Below, one piece after another: positions 59,935-64,000 of a DNA stretch of 64,000 nt. A model generated the notes under the pieces. It saw nothing but the letters and a program-made list of their open reading frames with translations. It was not told the origin of the DNA and searched no databases. The stretch comes from JAIPEI01 sp964443135. GTDB taxonomy: Bacteria > Desulfobacterota > DSM-4660 > Desulfatiglandales > HGW-15. The number at the start of each line of letters is the position of its first letter. Position 1 is the first letter of the stretch. A program made the position numbers and the translations under genes. Location of the stretch: contig CAYUBQ010000005.1 of assembly GCA_964443135.1 (NCBI GenBank), positions 1-64,000 of the forward strand. The letters run 5' to 3'.

Positions 59935-60840
59935 TCACTCGAACTCCTCGGACTCCTCCGTCGGGTAGAACAGGCCCGGATGATCTCTGCGGATGGTTTC
60001 CAGATCCTCCTGGAGCAGGACTTGCCGGGCCTTGGAGCGAAAGAGGCCGGCCTCTTTTTCCATGTCGTTCAGCCGGGCCGAGGCGCCGCTCTCGGCGAGC
60101 ATCCGCTTGACCGTGGTGAACAGGCCCTCGTCTCCGTAGAGCAGGGTCCCCTCCTGCATGATCTTGCAGGCGACCATGTGCCGGAAGGTGTCGAACCGGA
60201 GCTGCTCGCGGACCGTGTCCAGATCCTTGATCACGTAGTCGATCTCTTCCCGGAGCTGGGGCGTTGTCAGCAGGCGGTGCTTTTCGCGGAAGATTCGCTC
60301 ATCCAGCCTCCTCCGGTGATCCTCGGGAAAGCCGCCGCCCGTGATGATCACGAGATCGAGGTCCGAGCCCTGGACCAGGCGGCCCGTGCTTCGCTCGGGA
60401 CGGGGAACGTCATGGGCCATGTCGTAGACGATGTCTCCCGCGAGGATGAAGCAGGTCTGCTCCCGGATCAGGTCGGGGTTGTCCGCGCGGCTCACCAGGG
60501 CGGAGATCGTTCGATACGCCAGCAGGGATTTGTCCTGCGTGACGGTCCGGATGCGACGGGAGAGGTCGAGCAGCCTGGACCCCAAAGCTTCTTCGTCACT
60601 GTGCCGTGCAACAACGGAGTAGGTGAGGAACTCCCGGAGGATCGACGGGGAAAGCCTGGCATAGTTGTCGATCCTTCGATCCAGTCTGAGGTACGGTCGG
60701 GCGATGCTGCGAACGACCAGGGTCGGAGAGCCCATGCAGATCCGCCAGAGCGCCAGGCCGTCCCGCGAAAGAGACTCGAGGAGCTCGCCGCCCGTGAGCG
60801 GTCCGCGCTGATCGAGGAGGGTGAGGATCTCGGCTTCCAT
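59935..60840 (-). CDS. Nucleotidyltransferase-fold protein, unknown substrate
   Basis: A 301-residue protein with the nucleotidyltransferase signature GSDLDLVIITGGGF (about 167) preceded by a helical N-terminal region (LTLLDQRGPLTGGELLESL, probably a winged-helix). The C-terminal half is helical. It resembles antibiotic-adenylyltransferase or DUF294-like folds only in this motif. The gene has a TGCTATAAT extended -10 element just six bases before ATG 60840, so the mRNA may be leaderless. No function can be given. The stop converges with rapZ (29-bp gap). Confidence 0.65.
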   Translation of the reverse strand: MEAEILTLLDQRGPLTGGELLESLSRDGLALWRICMGSPTLVVRSIARPYLRLDRRIDNYARLSPSILREFLTYSVVARHSDEEALGSRLLDLSRRIRTVTQDKSLLAYRTISALVSRADNPDLIREQTCFILAGDIVYDMAHDVPRPERSTGRLVQGSDLDLVIITGGGFPEDHRRRLDERIFREKHRLLTTPQLREEIDYVIKDLDTVREQLRFDTFRHMVACKIMQEGTLLYGDEGLFTTVKRMLAESGASARLNDMEKEAGLFRSKARQVLLQEDLETIRRDHPGLFYPTEESEEFE

Positions 60841-60846
60841 GGGGCC

Positions 60847-60855
60847 ATTATAGCA
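60847..60855 (-). promoter_or_regulatory. Extended -10 promoter giving a leaderless transcript
   Basis: Minus-strand TGC-TATAAT occupies 60847-60855, followed by GGCCCC and then ATG at 60840. Transcription starting 6-7 nt after the -10 would begin at the A of the start codon. No -35 match is present at the usual distance. Confidence 0.5.
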
Positions 60856-60970
60856 GCAGGGATCCCATTGGCGATGGGGAATTCAATGACCGCCGGCCCA
60901 CCGGGGTCATCGAAAACCCGTCGGCACGAGCCCCGGAATTCCCCGGTTGATCGGCGTGCCCGGAGTCGAG

Positions 60971-61004
60971 GCTGAAAAAAACGGCGTCCACCGTGTTTTT
61001 CAGC
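60971..61004. promoter_or_regulatory. Inverted repeat upstream of the HU promoter
   Basis: GCTGAAAAA and TTTTTCAGC are perfectly complementary ends of a 34-bp inverted repeat with ACGG/CCGT inside. It stands between the two divergent genes, just upstream of the HU -35. It could be an operator or a bidirectional terminator. Confidence 0.5.
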
Positions 61005-61014
61005 CATTTTATGG

Positions 61015-61043
61015 TTGAAATTCCATATAATATCGTTTATGGT
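61015..61043 (+). promoter_or_regulatory. Sigma-70 promoter for HU
   Basis: TTGAAA (61015-61020), 17 bp, TATGGT (61038-61043). A perfect TATAAT (61026-61031) lies between and may give a second start, though its -35 position is poor. The local sequence is strikingly AT-rich for this genome. Confidence 0.6.
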
Positions 61044-61094
61044 TCCGTACGATTCGGCCGTTGCGGGTACGCACTCACATGAAAGGAGGAGATT

Positions 61095-61364
61095 ATGAAC
61101 AAGGGAGATTTGGTCAACGAGGTGGCCAAGGTCGTGAGCACCAAGAAGGAAGCTCAGGCGGCCGTGGACACGGTGTTTTCCGCCATCACCAAGGCCCTCA
61201 AGAAGAAGAGCACCGTGACGCTGGTGGGCTTCGGCACATTCAAGGTGGACAAGAGAAAGGCCAGAAAGGGAAGAAACCCCCAGACCGGCGAGGAGATCAA
61301 GATCAAGGCCAAAAAGGTGCCCAAGTTCGTGCCGGGAAAAGCCCTCAAGGAAGCCATCAAGTAA
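61095..61364 (+). CDS. hup: HU-family DNA-binding protein
   Basis: An 89-residue nucleoid protein: MNKGDLVNEVAKV at the start, the conserved VTLVGFGTFKVDKRKARKGRNP cut around GFGTF, and the arm sequence RNPQTGEEIKIKAKKVPKF followed by KALKEAI. It bends DNA and compacts the chromosome; IHF-type use at sigma-54 promoters is possible. AAAGGAGG precedes the start. A strong terminator follows within 30 bp. Confidence 0.96.
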   Translation: MNKGDLVNEVAKVVSTKKEAQAAVDTVFSAITKALKKKSTVTLVGFGTFKVDKRKARKGRNPQTGEEIKIKAKKVPKFVPGKALKEAIK

Positions 61365-61392
61365 GACGCCGGGAAGACGCTTCGGAATTCAG

Positions 61393-61432
61393 ACCCCCAT
61401 CGGGACGCCGCCCGCGTGGGGGTTCTTTTTTT
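61393..61432 (+). terminator. Intrinsic terminator of HU
   Basis: ACCCCCA near 61393 and TGGGGGTT ending at 61423 form the stem, followed by CTTTTTTT. Confidence 0.85.
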
Positions 61433-61447
61433 CGCCGGGTGGCCGCA

Positions 61448-62350
61448 ATGATCTCCATCCTTCTGCCCATCGCCTGGATCGTGCCCGCCGGCCACGCTGT
61501 TTCCGACGAGCGGGAAGCGCTCCGAGGCGACGGCGTTACGGTGGTGTACCCGGCCCATCGCCGCAAGTCCGCCGAGAAGATCCTCGATTTGTACCCGTCC
61601 GTTCGAAGCGAGCTCGAGGAGCGTCTTCGATGGTCGGTCTCGTTCCAACCGACCGTGATCCTGGCGGCCGAGAGCGCATCGTTCCGCCGAATGACGGGGC
61701 AGACCAACGCGGTGGCCCTGGCCGTCGGCCGCCGGAACCTGATCCTCATCGACCTGTCGGCGCTGAGTGCCGACCCGTTCGGTCTGAAGTCCGCCCTGGA
61801 GCACGAGCTGTGTCACCTGCTTCTCCACGACCGGATTCCGGAAGGATCCCTGCCCCGGTGGCTCAACGAGGGGATCGCCCAGTGGGTGAGCGGCGGATTC
61901 TCCGAGGTCCGACTGCCGAGAAGGGGCTCCGTGCTCGACCGGGCCGTGGTGTCCGGGCGGACCATTCCCGTCGAGTCCTTGTCGGGGGCCTTCCGCGGGG
62001 ACGGGCGCAGCCTGCACCTCGCTTACGAGCAGAGCCTCAGCCTGGTTCAGTTTCTCATCGACCGGTACGGTGTGGACTCCTTCCTCGCTTTTCTGGAGAG
62101 CCTGGCCGGGGGCGCCTCTTTGGAGCAGGCCTTCTCGGAGCACTGGTCCCTGACGGTCGGATCCCTGGAGCAGGCCTGGAGGGAGGATCTCGCGGACAAG
62201 CTGGCGTGGACCACGGTGCTGATCGGACATCTCTACGAGATCCTGTTTTTCCTCGCGGCAGCGGTCCTGGCGGCGGGCTTCGTCAGGCACGTCAAGAGGA
62301 AGAGGGCCGCCATGGATGCCCTGGACGAAGCCGACGGGGAGCACGGCTAG
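61448..62350 (+). CDS. Membrane-anchored peptidase MA-like metalloprotease
   Basis: A 300-residue protein with an N-terminal signal peptide or anchor (ISILLPIAWIVPAGHA) and a C-terminal membrane helix (LIGHLYEILFFLAAAVLAAGF). The catalytic zinc site is HELCHLL (HExxH, about residue 119) followed 23 residues later by LNEGIAQW, whose Glu is the third ligand of gluzincins. It resembles the peptidase MA family. The active domain would lie outside the cytoplasm. The ribosome site is weak. A start at GTG 61439 is possible. It follows HU's terminator, so it is probably a separate unit. Substrate unknown. Confidence 0.82.
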   Translation: MISILLPIAWIVPAGHAVSDEREALRGDGVTVVYPAHRRKSAEKILDLYPSVRSELEERLRWSVSFQPTVILAAESASFRRMTGQTNAVALAVGRRNLILIDLSALSADPFGLKSALEHELCHLLLHDRIPEGSLPRWLNEGIAQWVSGGFSEVRLPRRGSVLDRAVVSGRTIPVESLSGAFRGDGRSLHLAYEQSLSLVQFLIDRYGVDSFLAFLESLAGGASLEQAFSEHWSLTVGSLEQAWREDLADKLAWTTVLIGHLYEILFFLAAAVLAAGFVRHVKRKRAAMDALDEADGEHG

Positions 62351-62388
62351 GATCCTTCTAGGATCCTTCGACCCGGCCGTTTCGAGTC

Positions 62389-62487
62389 TGACGGATTCGC
62401 AGAATCCCGCTCACCCGCCGCGGGAAAGGCCCAACCTGTCGAAGCTCCGGAGGCCGATGTCAAGGCTTCGGGTTTTTGGATTCCTTC
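62389..62487 (+). repeat. 100-bp dispersed intergenic repeat, copy E
   Basis: Starts TGACGGATTCGCAGAATCCC and ends GGGTTTTTGGATTCCTTC. It lies 39 bp after the peptidase stop and, as in copy C, might form the transcript end. It is slightly shorter than the others (99 bp). Confidence 0.83.
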
Positions 62488-62517
62488 AGGTTTGAACGGC
62501 GGTAGACCGAGCAAGAG

Positions 62518-62738
62518 ATGATGGAAGCGGGCATCAACCACCATTCCTACAAGAACCCGTGCCTGTATCACGTGGTGGACGGTCTGAGCGCGGGGCTTTC
62601 CCGGTTCTCGTCGTCGACCGGGTGCCGGAGTGCCGGTTGATCCAGGGAGGTGTGGAGATCACGGCCCGCTGCGATCTGAGGACCTTCTCCGAGCTCGTGT
62701 CGCTGTCCCCTGCCCTGGAGGAGTGGATTCGGGCGTGA
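62518..62738 (+). pseudogene. Possible frameshifted small gene
   Basis: An ATG at 62518 opens with MEAGINHHSYKNPCLYHVVD and reaches GLSAG. A protein-like continuation, AFPVLVVDRVPECRLIQGG then RCDLRTFSELVSLSPALEEW, appears in another frame and stops at 62738. The switch lies near 62596. Together they would give about 73 residues. The family is not recognised and each half is short, so a real pair of unrelated frames is possible. Confidence 0.35.
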
Positions 62739-62773
62739 TCACCGGTGAGGCGTTCTGCAAGGAGGAAGCCGTC

Positions 62774-63364
62774 ATGACCGATATCGTCGCCGTCTACGGA
62801 AGTCCCCGCCGCAAGGGCAACACGGCCTCGCTCCTGGCCGAGGCCGTCAGGGGGGCGAAAAACGGGGGGGCCGAGGTCGAGGAGTTCGTCCTCCGGGACA
62901 TGAAGATCTCCCCCTGCCTGGAGATCTACGCATGCAAGAAAGACGGGCGGTGCGCCATCCGGGACGACTTTCAGACCATCTACGACCGGTTCCTTTCCTG
63001 CCGGGGCGTCATGCTCGCTTCACCCATGTTCTTCTACTCGGTGAGCGCGCACACCAAGGCGATGATGGATCGGTGTCAGTCCCTGTGGGTGAAACGCTAC
63101 TGGCTGGAGCAGATGCCGTTCGGCCGGCCGAACCCCGGTCGAAAAGGCCTGTTCATCTCGGCGGGGGCGACACGAGGCAAGCGGCTCTTCGACGGGAGCC
63201 TGCTCACGGTGCGCTACTTTTTCGACGCCCTGGACATGGTCCTGTGGCGATCCCTGCTCTACCGGGGGCTGGATTTCGAGGGAGACGTGAAGCAACACCC
63301 GGACTACCTCGAGGAGGCGTTTCAGGCCGGACGGGAGATGGCCGGAGTCCTAAGCGCCGGTTGA
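62774..63364 (+). CDS. NAD(P)H-dependent flavin reductase / iron-sulfur-flavoprotein-like
   Basis: A 196-residue flavodoxin-fold protein: IVAVYGSPRRKGNTASLLAEA binds the FMN phosphate, and GVMLASPMFFYSVSAHTKAMMDRC is the flavin-contact strand. A Cys group (PCLEIYACKKDGRCAIRDD) recalls iron-sulfur flavoproteins of anaerobes, though one Cys of the usual C-x2-C-x2-C set is replaced. It may reduce oxygen, quinones or thiols at low potential. ATG 62774 has AAGGAGGAA. It converges with the NifU-like gene. Confidence 0.87.
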   Translation: MTDIVAVYGSPRRKGNTASLLAEAVRGAKNGGAEVEEFVLRDMKISPCLEIYACKKDGRCAIRDDFQTIYDRFLSCRGVMLASPMFFYSVSAHTKAMMDRCQSLWVKRYWLEQMPFGRPNPGRKGLFISAGATRGKRLFDGSLLTVRYFFDALDMVLWRSLLYRGLDFEGDVKQHPDYLEEAFQAGREMAGVLSAG

Positions 63365-63380
63365 GTAACGGTCTCCGCGA

Positions 63381-63785
63381 TCAGGCGGCCTCCCCGGCGC
63401 GCCGCCGGCAGTCGGAGAGGGTTAGGTAGAGGGCGCCGACGGCCAGCTCGGCGCAGTGGATGTGGTCTTCGGGCAGCGTCTCGAGGTAGCCGGCGATATC
63501 CTCCGGGGTGAGGGACCACGCCTCCTCCAGGGTTTTCCCTTCGACGAGCTCGCAGACGGTGTTGGCACACGCATGGGTGTTGAGACACCCGTTGGTCTCG
63601 AAGGAAATCGATTGGATCCTTCCCTGGCGGGCCGTCAGGAAGAACGTGACCGTGTCGCCGCAATCCCCCGTCCTGGTGCCGCAACCGTCCGGGTCGGCGA
63701 CGGTTTCCCTCCGGTCCGACCGCAAGGCCATTTCCAGGTATCGCAGGGAGTGATCCCGCCAGAAATCGAACTCCTTTTCGCTCAT
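63381..63785 (-). CDS. NifU/IscU-like Fe-S cluster scaffold protein
   Basis: A 134-residue protein with the three scaffold Cys in the right context: DGCGTRTGDCGDTVTFFL, ETNGCLNTHACANTVCELVEGK and DHIHCAELAVGALYLTL. It corresponds to the N-terminal U-type domain of NifU, with extra Cys near the first ligand. It should assemble or store Fe-S clusters, which suits the abundance of ferredoxin domains in this window. It is separate from any cysteine desulfurase here. The RidA gene is 23 bp upstream in the same direction. Confidence 0.85.
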   Translation of the reverse strand: MSEKEFDFWRDHSLRYLEMALRSDRRETVADPDGCGTRTGDCGDTVTFFLTARQGRIQSISFETNGCLNTHACANTVCELVEGKTLEEAWSLTPEDIAGYLETLPEDHIHCAELAVGALYLTLSDCRRRAGEAA

Positions 63786-63808
63786 CTCCTCACCATCCGC
63801 TTTTCCCG

Positions 63809-64000
63809 TCAGGCCAGCGCCACCATCTCGATCTCCACCCGGGCCCCGAGGGGGAGGGCGGCCACCTGGAATGCGCTTCTCGCCGGGGGATCGGCGGGAA
63901 AAAACGTGCCGTACACGCCGTTGACCTCGGCGAAGTCCCCGATGTCCGTGAGGTAGACCGTCGACTTCACGACCCGGGTGAAGTCGGTGCCCGCGGACTC
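63809..64000 (-). CDS. ridA: RidA/YjgF family enamine/imine deaminase (partial)
   Basis: Only the C-terminal 63 residues are inside the window; the gene enters from the right edge. The sequence TRVVKSTVYLTDIGDFAEVN, GTFFPADPPARSAFQVAALP and ARVEIEMVALA is the classic RidA end, with the Arg of PPARSAF that binds the substrate carboxylate. It destroys reactive 2-aminoacrylate and related enamines made by PLP enzymes. Confidence 0.92.
   Translation of the reverse strand, partial: ESAGTDFTRVVKSTVYLTDIGDFAEVNGVYGTFFPADPPARSAFQVAALPLGARVEIEMVALA

Noticed and set aside
1..64000. tRNA, rRNA, CRISPR array, prophage or intact insertion sequence
   Set aside because: No cloverleaf, T-loop-type sequence, spaced direct repeats, phage structural gene or transposase was seen on either strand.

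Overview
The window is about 64 kb of GC-rich bacterial chromosome. It carries no rRNA, tRNA, CRISPR array, prophage or complete insertion sequence that I could find. The gene content points to an anaerobic, probably deltaproteobacterial (Desulfobacterota-like) organism. The main signs are a large heterodisulfide-reductase (Hdr) electron-transfer locus, a second HdrD-like protein, a sulfite-reductase-type ferredoxin, a TAT-exported four-cluster ferredoxin with a cytochrome b partner, a c-type-heme sensor kinase, many PAS regulators, a sigma-54 promoter and activator, and beta-oxidation and CoA-transfer genes. This placement is inference from families; no marker gene was searched.

Layout. 1-16 kb: fabH, a dsbD-like reductase, a Twinkle-like primase-helicase with a decayed Toprim motif, small coiled-coil and HD-domain genes, the sulfite-reductase-like ferredoxin behind an FNR-type palindrome, an unknown gene with a textbook sigma-54 promoter, then a run of chalcone-isomerase-like, exported pcm, membrane spermidine-synthase-like, queuosine-precursor transporter and geranylgeranyl-reductase genes. 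16-24 kb: a caspase-like remnant, a 27-residue membrane protein missed by ordinary gene calling, a truncated glycosyltransferase, a hybrid kinase, a sigma-54 activator, an acyl-CoA ligase and a CNNM/CorC transporter-like gene.

24.6-39.3 kb is the centrepiece. One co-directional run encodes a receiver-like protein lacking its phosphoacceptor, HdrA with a GltD-type insert, MvhD, an FrhB/FdhB-like subunit, a tandem double HdrA with a complete response-regulator receiver domain embedded in it, HdrC, HdrB, a membrane histidine kinase with c-type heme motifs, a receiver-PAS-kinase hybrid and a CheY-like receiver. Electron bifurcation or confurcation hardware and phosphorelay proteins appear to be co-transcribed and, in one polypeptide, physically fused. 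This is the best candidate for an undescribed system: a heterodisulfide reductase whose activity is set by, or reported to, a redox-sensing phosphorelay.

39-64 kb: a frameshifted chemotaxis-receptor remnant, a cNMP-PilZ protein with a consensus promoter, aminotransferase and enoyl-CoA hydratase; an ECF sigma / zinc anti-sigma / ferredoxin / cytochrome b operon; an acetyl-CoA hydrolase-GNAT fusion with a purN-like gene, divergent from a left-handed beta-helix protein and glmM; thiolase plus DUF35, prmA, rsmE, an HdrD-like protein, enolase, an ADP-forming acyl-CoA synthetase subunit, rapZ, a nucleotidyltransferase-like gene with a predicted leaderless promoter, HU, a membrane peptidase, a flavin reductase, a NifU-like scaffold and a partial RidA.

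Five copies of a roughly 100-bp element with imperfect terminal inverted repeats lie between genes, all in the same orientation. At least three, probably four, gene remnants also sit between intact genes. Positions of promoters and terminators are from reading motifs by eye.
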